Assembly: GCA_016165875.1 (NCBI GenBank)
Contig: JABBOT010000009.1
Span: forward strand, 13,210,370-13,274,369
Length of the DNA: 64,000 nt
DNA from: Acanthopleura granulata
Lineage: Eukaryota > Mollusca > Polyplacophora > Chitonida > Chitonidae
Direction of reading: 5' to 3'
A program made the position numbers and the translations under genes. Below the pieces are notes generated by a model, which saw nothing but the letters and a program-made list of their open reading frames with translations, did no database searches and was not told the origin of the DNA. Below are positions 10,278-21,725 of this stretch, one piece after another (within the stretch, counting starts at the first letter, position 1; each line of letters starts with the position of its first letter).

Positions 10278-11703
10278 TGTATAGTAAATCTGTAGATAAG
10301 TAAAAAACATTCAGCTGCTCAGACATGGGTTAACCTTAGAACTGTTTTGATGAATTATCTTGAGAGCAGATCTGCTGATCGAAATGGTCCAGAGAAAAAC
10401 AGTTGTAAAGGAATGACCATTTCCTTAAACTCATTTCACCCATCAGGCCATATCACAAAGAAATCAGACAATTTAGTCAAATGTCATCGTCCATCTGTAT
10501 TTAAGTACATGTAAATGTCTTGGTTAGATAAGATGTCTGAGGCCACATGATTAAACTGGATGAACAAAAGATTAACTGTGATTTGCTTGACTTTGTTCCA
10601 AACCACTGAAGGTGTTTATTTGAATGGTGGTTTTTAGTGCAGAACCTTGGCCACCAATGCTAATTCGCGGACTGTTGCGTATTGTTCATGCCTGCATCTA
10701 CAATGACATTTTGTGGGCAAACTGATAATGTGTTACTCGTGCAGTGCAAGAGAACGATATCAAGTCAGCTTGGGACCGAATCGCCATTGTGCAGGAAAAA
10801 GGTATCCCATTAAGAATGATTCACTTATATACCCACAGGTAGAAATCCTAGCAGCGCCCAGAAGCCATAAAGATGCATATCTGGTGGGAAATATGCATAC
10901 ACGGAAATCTGTGCACAAATAATCATGTGTAGGGTACGTGATGGAAAAACTGGGAAAATGGGAGCACACACCAAGAAACATTCATGGAACAATACAAATA
11001 ATTGCTTAAGGTTTTTTAAAACTTATTGGCAATGTTTCAGGGGTGTTTTAAAAATTTAAGACATCTTGAAAGCATGACGATGATTTTCTCCAAGCACTTT
11101 TGTCTCCTCCACTCATAAACCTGACTGCTGCCATGGAAGCGAATGAGTTTAGGTGAACCCATTAAATTACCCAAGAGATTTTGTATAGTAAATTTGGCTA
11201 GACGTTGACAATCTGGTCACCAGTACAACTGCAGAAACGCAGGAAATTTCTTCACCTCTAAGTATCGAACAAATACCAAACTTGCAGATTCAATACAAAT
11301 GGAGTTGTAGCTTGAACACAAAAGATGTATTATGGAGATCTCCATAACATCCACATTATATCAGACATTGCCATGGTGGCATTTAACCTGAATCATTCAT
11401 TTGTTTTACGTAGCAGATGTGAAGAAATTGGTCATCTGGTTACCTTGGCAAGTGTGGAAATTAAAACAGCCCATGCAAAACTGGATATATATATACCGCC
11501 TATACATGGATATGGCTGACAAATTTGCTATTCAATGATTCTATTCAATGTTCTGCCCAAATGAAAGGTGTATAAAATTCAAGAGTTGTGGTTAGGCCTA
11601 CTATATGCAACTTTCAGCACTGATCAAATAAATAATTCCGTCAGCAGTACAGATCAGAAAGAAGACATTTCTGTCCTGTCTGTAACATTGAAGAGAGGTC
11701 TTT
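10278..11703. other. No gene recognised; short SINE-tail-like piece
   Basis: Unique-looking AT-rich sequence. 11365-11403 (GACATTGCCATGGTGGCATT, then AATCATTCATTTG) resembles the 68-bp repeat unit at 17774-18126, suggesting a shared SINE tail. No coding exon supported. Confidence 0.4.
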
Positions 11704-11975
11704 GTGGCTGGGTTGTTTAGTGCGCCAGCGCAGCGTAATGAGCCTCACAGATGCCTCTCAGAAATGTTGTCACTGTGAGTTCAAGCCCAGCTCATGCTGG
11801 ATTCCTCTCTGGCCATAACGGGGAACGTCTTCTAGCAACCTTTGGATGGTCGTGGGTTTCCCCCGGGCTCTGCCTGATTTCCTCCCACCATAATGCTGGC
11901 CACCGTTGCATAGGTGAAATATTCTTGAGTACGGCATAAAGCACCGATCAAATAAATTAATTAATAGTGAAGAAT
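11704..11975 (+). repeat. tRNA-derived SINE, near full length
   Basis: Head GTTTAGTGCGCCAGCG and GTGAGTTCAAGCCCAGCTC look like tRNA A and B boxes. The body has GTGGGTTTCCCCCGGGCTCTG and CTCCCACCATAATGCTGGCC. The 3' core is GTGAAATATTCTTGAGTACG and the tail is AATCAAATAAATTAATTAATA. Confidence 0.85.
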
Positions 11976-12599
11976 TGTGTTAAAAGATTCCTGGATGTAG
12001 ATCACCATCAAATGTTAATGAATTAGACATTCTCTGATATTGGCTCCTTTGAATGCAGTAATAAATTGAATCATTGCCTATAATTTCAATAGTTAATATA
12101 AAATCCTTTCTTGCTGTAGGCTACATGTCAACTGTGCCCGAGTATCTTGTAACTATTAATTCCCCAATGACATACTGCTGTGAGGGGGATTTTTTTTTCT
12201 CTCGCAATAAACTGTGATTACTTATAGCCTTGTGAAAAAAACATGTATTTATCTATTTGATTTGTGATGCCAGGCGCATCTGCTCCAGAAACCTACTGGC
12301 ATAAAACTGTTGGTTTTATACATTTCCTCTTAAAATCCTGTATTTTACCTGAAGCTGTGTCCTGTAAAATGCATTTTCAAAAGCATGTCAAAGCTTTATT
12401 ACATGATCCTGCACTTCAGTTTTTCTGATAAATTAATCAAAATTCACAAAAAAAAATCCTAAATGACTATGTAAGGTGGATGAATTAATCAGTATCAAGC
12501 CAAATGTGTTCCTTGGCAAGGCTACATTTTTGTGAAATGCAGTACAACTTTCTTTCCTTGGTGAAAGTAATATTATACTGACATTTACGGTAATGATAT

Positions 12600-12709
12600 T
12601 ATCATAGCAATGCATGCTGGGACAGGTGGCCGCCGGAAGTGAGTTTTGTGCTCGATTTCGATTTTGACAGCAGGGGAAGGAAATTGGGATACATTTAGGC
12701 TGTTGTGAG
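12600..12709 (+). promoter_or_regulatory. Promoter-like patch with ETS-type site and possible non-coding first exon
   Basis: This patch has more CpG than its surroundings: GGTGGCCGCCGGAAGTGAG includes CCGGAAGTG (12633-12641), the classical ETS/GABP element, next to a GCCGCC block and a GCTGGGA motif. About 70 bp downstream GAG|GTAACT at 12710 is a usable splice donor. This fits a TATA-less promoter and short 5' non-coding exon, for rabphilin (first coding exon 26 kb downstream, whose leader has a splice acceptor) or an unseen transcript. The motifs are seen; the role is inference. Confidence 0.3.
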
Positions 12710-12839
12710 GTAACTATGTTTGTTTGTTTTTCACGGACTCGACTTAACATTCACTGGAATGAAAGGATTTTATTGTTAACAAGCAAAGTTGCCGAAAACG
12801 GAATTATTTGACCCTGGCGTGTAGATCGGCCAAAGATGC

Positions 12840-14640
12840 ACAGTACTGTGGTCATAGCAGCCTCCAAGCCTCTGGCGAACGATGAGCTAAAGCTTGCGGT
12901 ACGCTTGATGGACGCATATATTTGATAACATAAATCATCTCTGTGATGTCAAAGAGTGAGATTGCTTGTCACTGTCTTCGGGTAGACTGCCTGTTGTACG
13001 CTGTCACACACTGCACACATGTTTTAAGTTATAGTCCGGTATAACCGCACGAATGTAGCTCAACCGATCTAACGATGCACTGACGTGCCGAGCAGTACTG
13101 AGCCACGCTGGTATCAAACGGTAGGTCGAACAGATCTGTGACTATCAGCTGCAGAATATAAGGCTTTAAATGCTGTTAGTTTGTTCTAACCTGCATAAAA
13201 CTGGTTTCTGTGGACAAACAACACGTGAAGGGATGCTTCATAACAACACACAGGTATAAATCTAATCGGCATTGGAGACGTTTCACGAGATTAGCGCTGT
13301 TTAGGTGGGACATGAGTGGGTTCTCTCGCAAAATAACGCTAAAAGGACGTGATTTCCTGTAGTCGCTACAACAACAATACAATTCAAAGGTATAGCAGAT
13401 CACACACCACAGTTAATTTACCATTTACTGACATGTTAACATTTGGCCTCACAGCACCGTCCCTGAATTTATACGCCCTAATCCCTCAGGGTCTGATAGT
13501 CGTTGACCCTAAGAAAACTCCTGTCAAATTCCTGATAGAGCATGACCGATGAAATTTGCCGCAAAGTTGACAAACAGCCTACAGGGGCCAATCTTACACA
13601 GTAAGAGATCAATAAACCATGATTTATCGCTATTTTTGCAGAGTGTTCATCCGCCTCAATTTCCTGAAAAAGACACAAATTTATACCTGGAATAAAACTT
13701 TGAAGCCTGTTCTACAAAATGATACCACCCGACTAGCAGAAAAATGAAAAAGGGCAGCTGAGAGGAGGAAAAGAAAATATCTGTGTAAATACTGATGATC
13801 TACATTGGTCCTTCCCGACCTGGGAGCACTAATTGTGGTGTGCAGCCATAGCAACTACAGAAAATCACGTCTTTTTAGCATTATTTTGTGTTAGTTTGTG
13901 AGAGCACCCACTCATGTCTCTCCCAAACAGTGTTAATCTCGCGAGACGGCTCCAATGCCGAATCGGTTCATACCCTTTAGCAATATGCATCAAATCAAAC
14001 AATTTCGGCGCAGGAGATACCTTCACTTGGTTGGGCTGATTGCCACTTCCCGCTTCTATTCCCACTGTCATGACCCAGTGATTGAATGGAAACATCACCA
14101 GCTTTCTGAATATGCCAAGACATCACCGCTCCACGTGACAGGAAATTGATTATTACGCAAAATTTCAAGTATTAGAGTGGCAGAATTATGCCAAAGCAAA
14201 GATGTTTTCGTCAGAACTCCACAGATTTACTCTATCTGTTGATGGCAACATAGAACTGAATGCACAGTTGTATGTGGACGTGATTTATCTGTTCATTACC
14301 AGGTGAGGGTTTTATTTAAGATTTAATAACTGCAGTTCGGGGTTGAACTGCGAGCTCATTCGGGATCATACCAGGAGTACGTGAAGCTGCACTGCTCAGT
14401 AGGATTGTACATAGTTAAATGTGGTGCCAGCTGCCCTCATGGAGCTACAGCGAATCATGAGCTGAAACTTTCAGCAGGCTTGATGAACGGATATATTTGA
14501 CAACATAAATCTTTCTAGAAGCACATGATATCCCAGTTTGCTAATATTCATTTAACTGTATAATGTCAAAGTATGAGATTGCATGTCGCTGCCTTCAGCT
14601 AGACTAGTACGATGTCATACACAGCACACATGTTAGGGAC
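12840..14640. repeat. Inverted/direct repeat complex
   Basis: Arms at about 13190-13400 and 13840-14010 are reverse complements over some 170 bp: GACATGAGTGGGTTCTC and GAAATCACGTC/GACGTGATTTC, CTCCAATGCCGA opposite TCGGCATTGGAG. A second pair, 12860-13030 and 14440-14640, is in direct orientation (GATGAGCTAAAGCTTGCGGT against CATGAGCTGAAACTTTCAGC, ATATATTTGATAACATAAAT against ATATATTTGACAACATAAAT). The mix suggests nested or rearranged copies of one repeat. No coding potential seen. Confidence 0.65.
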
Positions 14641-16229
14641 AGCCTAAAACTCTGTTGAGTTTCTTGCAATCAGAGCAGTAGCTTTCCTGCTATGGCCGTT
14701 TGTAGATGCATGTACCTCCCATGCCGATGCTGGCTTCGTTGACCGTGCGTAGGTGTTTCACCAAAAGTCAACCCCATTGGACAAAAATCGATGGTTACAG
14801 ACAGAAATGTAGTGTGTTTTGAAGGCTTAGAATCTGATCTTTACATAGTTTTTTTAGAATCGGTGGTTTTAAATACCTGAGCACTCCTATTATGGGTTTT
14901 CCTGTATTCCAGGTGTTAGGCTGTCCCCATGTGTTATAACATATATAGTACTGCATGATCAGTTCATGGCTGTATTCGCTTTTTAAATTTTCATCCATGA
15001 GAGTTACATTTCAAAACTAGATGCAATGTGTCATAATCCTCACTCAGAGACTTTGGCTATTTAACAAGCTAAATGTTTTCGCTCTTCGCTGTTTTATTCT
15101 GACATTTACTAGCCTTGTAAACCTGGTAAGTCATGCTGTTTTTGTTCCTACCGGCTTGTGCAACTATGACGTGATTCCACTATAATATGATCCTATTTAT
15201 GCATTGCCATCTCCAGGAGACAGGTGTTTTTGTATTAGCAAGATCTGATGTATGCCACTGCAGATAGTACAGTCCGATAGCAAATGGCCAGCAGAGGTAC
15301 GTGTAGTTTTAATTCAGCTTTCCACTGAAAAATGTGGTGTTTTAAGTATTCCTGTTCCATGGCACCAAGTCTTGACAGGCAGCTACTGAAAATGTAGAGT
15401 TATCTACTGAAAATGGCTAAATGACTGGTCTTAGAGCAATGAAGACTGCGCTGGCTGTAAGTTGTAATAATTGGGGGAGGTGGAGGGGGTGGTTGTCTTA
15501 GTCAAGTGTAGATATCTGACAGCTGGCACATTGTGGTAACAATTAAGGAGGCAGGAGTTCGGTGAAAGGAAGTGCAAGCGGTCAGCACTGAAAAATTTCC
15601 AGTGGCCCTCTAAACTTTCCTCGGGTATCACAAACTCAACATCATCTCTGTGAAAACAAGAATTTTCTCTGGCTGATCAACTTTTCTTGGCCCATAGTGG
15701 TATAAAAACAAACACCGCAGAGAAACTTGTCTTCAAGAAAAAATGTCTTCAGGCTACACAAATTTTCATTATATACTTACGTTGGTTAAAGTGCGACCCA
15801 TCAGCAGTGTGAGTCATGCTTTGTTAGCTCTGAATCATATAATTGATTCTTTGATCATTGACTCATTCCTCCTTCTGCTTGCAAGACAGTTTTGATATGG
15901 CTGTTAAAGAGTTTATAGAAACGATCGCAACTTTTAAACATTCATTGCTAACTACTTTTCTGACCCCTAAAGTATTGATTGGCTGAAATTCCCCAGTGCA
16001 CTCTTTCAGGTAGGTCACAGGGTGGTAGTATTTTTACACCTATTCATACGCCCATTCTGAGGCATGCTAAATTTCTTCAGGGCAAGTGGTTTAGGTGTCG
16101 CAGTTGCTCATGGGCACCTTGTGGTCATATGATAGTTCATATGGTATCTGTAGACAAATTTGACTCCGCTGAAATCAGCCATTCATCACGCAGTCATCAA
16201 TAATGTGTGTTTTCTTTGTTTTTCTTAAG
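14641..16229. other. No feature recognised
   Basis: No coding exon, RNA gene or obvious repeat seen on either strand. A T/G-rich simple stretch near 15470-15500 (GGGGGAGGTGGAGGGGGTGG) is the only local oddity. Confidence 0.4.
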
Positions 16230-16368
16230 ATAATTTGATTGTGGGGCGTGGGTTTTCCCCGGGCTCTGCACGGTTTCCCCCCACCATAATGCTGGCTGCC
16301 GTCGTATAAGTGAAATATTCTTGAGCACGGCGTAAAACATCAGTCAAATAAATAAATGAATAAATAAA
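16230..16368 (+). repeat. SINE, 5'-truncated
   Basis: GTGGGTTTTCCCCGGGCTCTG, CCCCACCATAATGCTGGCTG, core GTGAAATATTCTTGAGCACG and tail AGTCAAATAAATAAATGAATAAATAAAC; the tRNA-like head is absent. Confidence 0.85.
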
Positions 16369-16659
16369 CAAATGAAATGTGGAGATGTATACATGTAGGC
16401 CACCATTTCAGGGGCTCAGATGGCCAATATACACATAGCACTTGTACCTGTATTATCTGTCTTCGATGAAATTCAATCTGCAGACTGTGGGCACATGTGT
16501 GAGAGGACACAGTAATGATGCTCAGGTGACTTTGTCTCTCTCCCACCGTCTGCTGCCCTGTGCTAACATGTACTTCAAACATGAGAGGCATTTCATCTTC
16601 AGGTAGACTGCTTCCTGCTTCATATCAAAATGGTGGATTATTATTCTAGGTGATTTACG

Positions 16660-17012
16660 TGTACCATACATGGCCTGTGCATAACATGCCTTTTGGTGAA
16701 CATGACTTGGTTATAAGTTTGAATCCAGTTTCTTTTCCAGTTAGTTTTTAGTATGAGCCTGCCATTGCGATTTTATCTCAAAGAAAGTCCTATTTTCGCA
16801 AGCAGTTGCTTTGAATCTGTCCTTCAATTACAAATTTACATGTGTCATATATGGCTTGTTCATGGTGCACATCTTTGAACATGACATGGGTATGAGTGTG
16901 ACTCCATCTGCTTCACCCGTTTGTCTCACTATCAGTCTGCCATACTAATTTTATCTCAAAGAAAGTCCTCTTTTCACAAGGAGATGCTTCAAGGAATTTG
17001 TCATTCAATTAC
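16660..17012 (+). repeat. Diverged tandem duplication, unit about 175 bp
   Basis: Two units (about 16660-16835 and 16840-17012) share CATATATGGC/CATACATGGC, TTTTATCTCAAAGAAAGTCC, a TTTTC.CAAG block and TTCAATTACAAA. The divergence indicates an old duplication. Confidence 0.65.
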
Positions 17013-17773
17013 AAAGAGGTCCTCCATGAAACCCACACCAGAACTGTTAGACTGTCTGTATCAATACCTGATAGTCATGTTGCCAATAGCTATAAATTAG
17101 TGCAGGAGAAGTGGAAAATTGAATTATCAGAGTGTAATCAGAATTATTTGTGACCAGTGATGTTGTCCCACTCTGGCCCTTCCGTTATTGATCGGTTCCG
17201 TTGTGGTTCTGATGAAATGCACATTAAGAGGCCATGGCAAATTGTCATATTACTCCACATCTAGTACTTATTAAACATGGTGAACATATTATTGTGAAAG
17301 CTGTTAAATCTAGAATTCATGAAACTCATAACGGCATTGTCTACTTGACTCTCACATGACGCTATGAAGAACTGGCTTTCAGATACAACCAGAATGCATA
17401 AAAATTGTTTCAGATTAATGGGAGTATCTCACTAAAAACCTATATAACTCTGCAGTTAGTTGTTTTATGCAAAAGTTTCATTACAGATGTGGAAATAACC
17501 ACAGTCTTAACTCTTAAATGTCAAAACTACATTGCACATGCATGGAATTTTGAAGTATACTTTTGATGCGTGTAGCTTGGAAAATGTTTACACTTAATAT
17601 ACATCAAAAAAAAAAGTCATAAATTCACCCCTCATTTCATATAAAATGAAACAGTATTGAGGTCGTAAAACTGATAGGGAAATGTATGTATGATTGCATA
17701 ACATCGTTATTCTTTGAGGGTAAAAATATATAGGTCTCTTTATATGTTACCAATAAAAAGTTCGCAAGAAGCC
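17013..17773. other. No feature recognised
   Basis: AT-rich sequence without coding or repeat structure I can support. Confidence 0.4.
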
Positions 17774-18126
17774 TTCATTTACATGTATGCCCAGGATATG
17801 GCGGAAACATTGCCGACGTGGCGTTGAACCATAATCATTCATTCATTTACATGTATGCCCAGGATATGGCAGAAACATTGCCGACGTGGCGTTGAACCAT
17901 AATCATTCATTCATTTACATGTATGCCCAGGATATGGCAGAAACATTGCCGACGTGGCGTTGAACCATAATCATTCATTCATTTACATGTATGCCCAGGA
18001 TATGGCAGAAACATTGCCGACGTGGCGTTGAACCATAATCATTCATTCATTTACATGTATGCCCAGGATATGGCAGAAACATTGCCGACGTGGCGTTGAA
18101 CCATAATCATTCATTCATTTACACGT
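17774..18126 (+). repeat. Tandem repeat, 68-bp unit, 5 copies
   Basis: Successive ACATGTATGCCCAGG starts at 17781, 17849, 17917, 17985 and 18053 give a 68-bp period. Copies are almost identical; the first differs by one base (GGCGG for GGCAG). The unit includes ACATTGCCGACGTGGCGTTG and an AATCATTCATTCATT end, which looks like a SINE tail, so the array may have grown from a SINE 3' end. Near identity implies recent expansion. Confidence 0.9.
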
Positions 18127-20100
18127 AGCAATGTGGCTTATTAAAAAAAAACAAGCAAACGCAAAAGTCTGCGTGTAAGGATGGGTCGATGGAATCTGAC
18201 AGTTAAGATTTAGATCTGTATACAATAAAAGTAACATATCAAAAATATTTATGAAAACATTTACAGTACATAGATGCATAGATACATAAGTTGTTCATGC
18301 TATCATAGTGGCTGCATGTTTGACATTTTCTGAAGATCTGAGGGCTTCCCTGTTTAAGGTGTAAGTGAGGCGCACAAGTCAGGGACAAACTAGCGTTAGT
18401 CATTCATGATGTCAGTACATGAAGGTGTGTGTGTTTATCTATGAGAAGATTACCCACAATTCATTACCGTCAAGGTATAAATTAAATACAGTCATGACAT
18501 GTAGGCTCATGTTGGTCTGTCAGTTCCTCATATTAGCGCCTTGGCCTAGGAAACCTGAAGAGTTAGGTCAAAGTCTGAGCAAGAATACTGTTAATCAAGA
18601 AAAATGCCTGATTAGAGGCAAATTAATATGATGTATGATTATATTTCGTGCTAAAACTTAAATTTTTTCCAGTAGAACATCGTCTTAACTTTGAAACAAA
18701 TCTTGAAACACCTTTTTAAAATCACTAAAACTTAGAATCTGGAAGTATGAACTTTATAGTCATGGTTGAAATTTTACGTGATTTTGGGTAGCTTCGCTTG
18801 GCTTCTCAACTCTTGACCAGAGGATAAACCATTTCCTGAATACTTGAAGGTGGATTAAGCGCTTGAGGAGTCAGAGTCCTGAAATACAGGAGGTCTGTTA
18901 ATCAAGTACCTGGCTAGACAATTAACACAGTCATGTGGCCATTGCCTGGTTTATAACAGACTTCTGCTTTTGTGAATAGCTCTAGTGTCTGATCCCTTTT
19001 TCTTTGAAGGTACTTCTTTCCCCTCGATTCTCTTAGCCCTCTCGCGTTTCCTGTTTCCACCCAAGAATCTGAAAGTAGACATACTTAAGCCTAAGGGCCT
19101 CTTTTCCTTAGTAGATTTGCATGTACAGTTGTTACACAAGAGGCACATCTTGGAATTGGATGTTTGGCACCTGTTGTAGCACGTCACAATGTACATATAA
19201 ATAAACATACATGTAAGCATTATTCTGTTCGTCAGCCATTACGTATGATTGCAAGATTCTTATTCCTGCACACACTGAGGCGATATTATTGTGTACAAAC
19301 TGATAAAGTTATAATTTTTGTGTAGTGCAGCAGCCAACCCGGCCAATGTAGTTTTTGCCTATGAGATCTAATTGAAAAGATGCATAAATCACTGTTATTA
19401 ATGTTTGTGTTTCAAATGTGAAAAGGATCAGGAAGTAGGTTTACTACAATGAGTGCAATTTCAGGTAATGATGCCATGTCTTGAAAGAAAAGACAACAAA
19501 TAGTATAATGTTAGTTATTTCAGAACAGGGATGGAAACAGATTGAAATCGTTAAAGCTATTGTGTTCTCACATGTTTGTTACTCCATAAATCAATGTTGA
19601 ATCTGAAATTCGTATGAGGTCATGAGATAGCCGTATTGGAGAAAGCTGGTGTATGATCTTGTGTCCTTTGTACTCATGCCCATATGGCTAACAGGATAAA
19701 CAGGGTTCATGTAGCAGAAACGGCTATGTTCGAGGGGTGACCATAGAAATAACTTGCAACTGATTGGTGTAAATTAATAACATAGGGGTGCTTTTGATTA
19801 TCCTATTCTTCGGAATTGTAGTTAGTTTGAACTACAGTATCTTGGTTATGCAAGATCACAATATAAAAACGTGTGCTTTTTAGACTTTACATGGGATACC
19901 TTATCGACTTGTATACGTTTGGTTTTAATAGTGTTGTCTTTCCATGTTAAAGGTTAAAAGAGGACTAACTTTCATTACGGTGTCAAATCTAGAAATGGCC
20001 TGTGGCTGACTACCTCTTTTCCCATTCACCATGATCATAATACGTGTATGTGTGCGTCCATGTAAAAAGATACTTGTAAACAAGTATCAGTGTGACTTGT
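18127..20100. other. No gene; weak MITE family A remnant at 18648-18782
   Basis: 18648-18782 keeps TAAAACTTAAATTTTTTCCAG, CTTGAAACACCT, and GGTTGAAATTTTACGTGATTT, diverged from family A. The remainder, including two opposed open frames at 18951-19220, has no recognisable product. Confidence 0.4.
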
Positions 20101-20159
20101 TTGGCATCTTGTAGGACTCATCTCTTGGCTGAACAAGAAGCAATTACACTGGAACATGT

Positions 20160-21500
20160 CTTTCTTATGGATATACAACTTCTTGGTTTATTATCACGAC
20201 GTTTCGATGTAGATACTAACATCGTTATCAAGTGAGTGAAATCAAGACATCAACACTCTTAAATGTAGCAAGTAGAGATACAAGTGTCATCATGTAGAAC
20301 AATAATTAGAGGGATTAGGCTCGATGGGGTTCCAGGTCAGTTTGGAGGATTAATAGGTCATAAGCTGAGGGAAGGTAAATCCCTTGATCTCTGTTGAGGC
20401 TAGGCTTTAATCTCTTGATCTGGTTGGCTTCTTGTAGTTTACGCTTTTTCCAGTTGGGCTGATTAGAGTTTAGTGTTCTGATTGTGTTCCATTTGATGTT
20501 GTGGTGGGGGTTTTCTTGGATGTGGTCACTAATGGCGTATTTGGAATCAGATTTTTCCACAGATGACTTGTGTTCTTTAATTCGGGTTCCTAAAGGTCTT
20601 CCCGTTTCTCCGATGTAGGCTGCGTTGCAGTTGTATTTTATTTGGTATACAACTCCTTTGGGTGGTGAGGGCTATATGGCTCTCCTCTTCCCTGTGGCAT
20701 GGAGGAGTGATTTGAGTGTAGTCTGGTTTTTAAAGAAGGTTTCTATTCCTGTGGATTGTTTTAATAGGCGGGCAATTTTGTGGCTGGTTGGACCGATATA
20801 TGGAAGGCTTATTCGGATTCCAGGGCCTTCATCTCTGACTCTTGTAAGTTGGTTGGGTGGCGGGTGTATAATTTTCTGGATGGCTTTGTTGACTTTGTTT
20901 GCTGGGTATCCATTGTATTGGGTGAAGACAGCTCGCAGGTGTGTTATCTTCTCATCTAGGTTGTTGATGCAGATGTGCGTGGCTCTCCTAGTGAGGGTTG
21001 AAATGATGTCAGTCTTAGTCTTGGGTGGGTGGTTGGACTTGTAGTGGATGTACTGGTCAGAGTAGGTTGCTTTGCGATAGACTGTGGTTTGTAGGCCATC
21101 TGTAGTTCTCTTTACTTGGACATCTAGGACGGGTATTTCACGGTCTGTTTCTGTTTCCATTGTAAATTTCATGCGCTGGTGTTGAGAGTTCAGGTGGTCT
21201 AGTAATACGGTTGGATCATCGTTCTTGTGTAGAGCTACAAAAGTGTCATCGACTTTACGCATCCAGCAAATGCATTGGATAGGTGATGTCGACAGGGCTT
21301 TGTTCTCTAGAAGCAATTGGTCATTAATTTCTATTGTGAGGCTTCCAGACTATTTTTTGGACTTGGATTTACTTTGAATAGAGAGCAGGAATCGGTCATT
21401 GCAGTGTAGGTGCAGTTGGAAAGCTTCTAAACCAGTCCTTGTCCGGGATTGACTTGCAGAAGAAGAGCAGTAGGTCAACATCCCAGTGTAGGTAGTGCAC
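20160..21500 (-). mobile_element. Penelope-like retroelement relic (RT end plus GIY-YIG endonuclease)
   Basis: On the - strand one frame runs from about 21349 to 20315, interrupted only by a TAG at 20672-20674. It reads SGSLTIEINDQLLLENKAL (RT motif B region), MRKVDDTFVAL (RT catalytic motif, with Lys where Tyr is usual), EIPVLDVQVKRT, then PPKGVVYQIKYNCNAAYIGE and GRPLGTRIKEHKSS, a GIY-YIG endonuclease start. RT followed by GIY-YIG is the hallmark of Penelope-like elements. The strand-downstream end (20165-20245) has CGACGTTTCGATGTAGATAC and ACATCGTTATCAAGTGAG, typical of their terminal repeats. The 5' part of RT is missing beyond a TAG at 21350. Defective. Confidence 0.85.
20315..21349 (-). 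pseudogene. Penelope-like RT/GIY-YIG ORF with one in-frame stop
   Basis: About 345 codons in one frame: C-terminal RT with the V-D-D pair intact, a connector ending LLHATGKRRAI, TAG (20672-20674), then GIY-YIG with residues GVVYQI and YIGE, the conserved Arg (R of TRIKEH) and a basic tail (KKRKLQEANQIKRLKPSLN). In-frame continuity over the stop shows recent decay. There is no start codon; the N-terminal half of the RT is gone. Confidence 0.85.
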
Positions 21501-21559
21501 GATTCTGTTCATGTGATAAATGTAAAAGGTACATGCTGGAAGATTACGGATCTGAGGCT

Positions 21560-21725
21560 ACTACTGGGCCTTGAAAATCTTGTCTGGAAATTGAGAATAA
21601 TTTTTTCAGACCTTGAAACTCTTGAAAAACTTGGAAATTGAAAGTATCTTTTCTAGGCCATAAAAATCTTGAAAAACCTGGAAGTTGAAAATAAACTTTC
21701 CAGGGCTTGAAAAGACTGCATGTTC
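21560..21725 (+). repeat. Degenerate tandem repeat, unit about 48 bp
   Basis: Three imperfect units with CCTTGAAA.TCTTG, AACTTGGAAATTGAAA and TTTTC.AGG blocks. Confidence 0.5.

Noticed and set aside
20625..21044. 139-codon + strand frame
   Set aside because: Antisense shadow of the Penelope-like RT/GIY-YIG frame.
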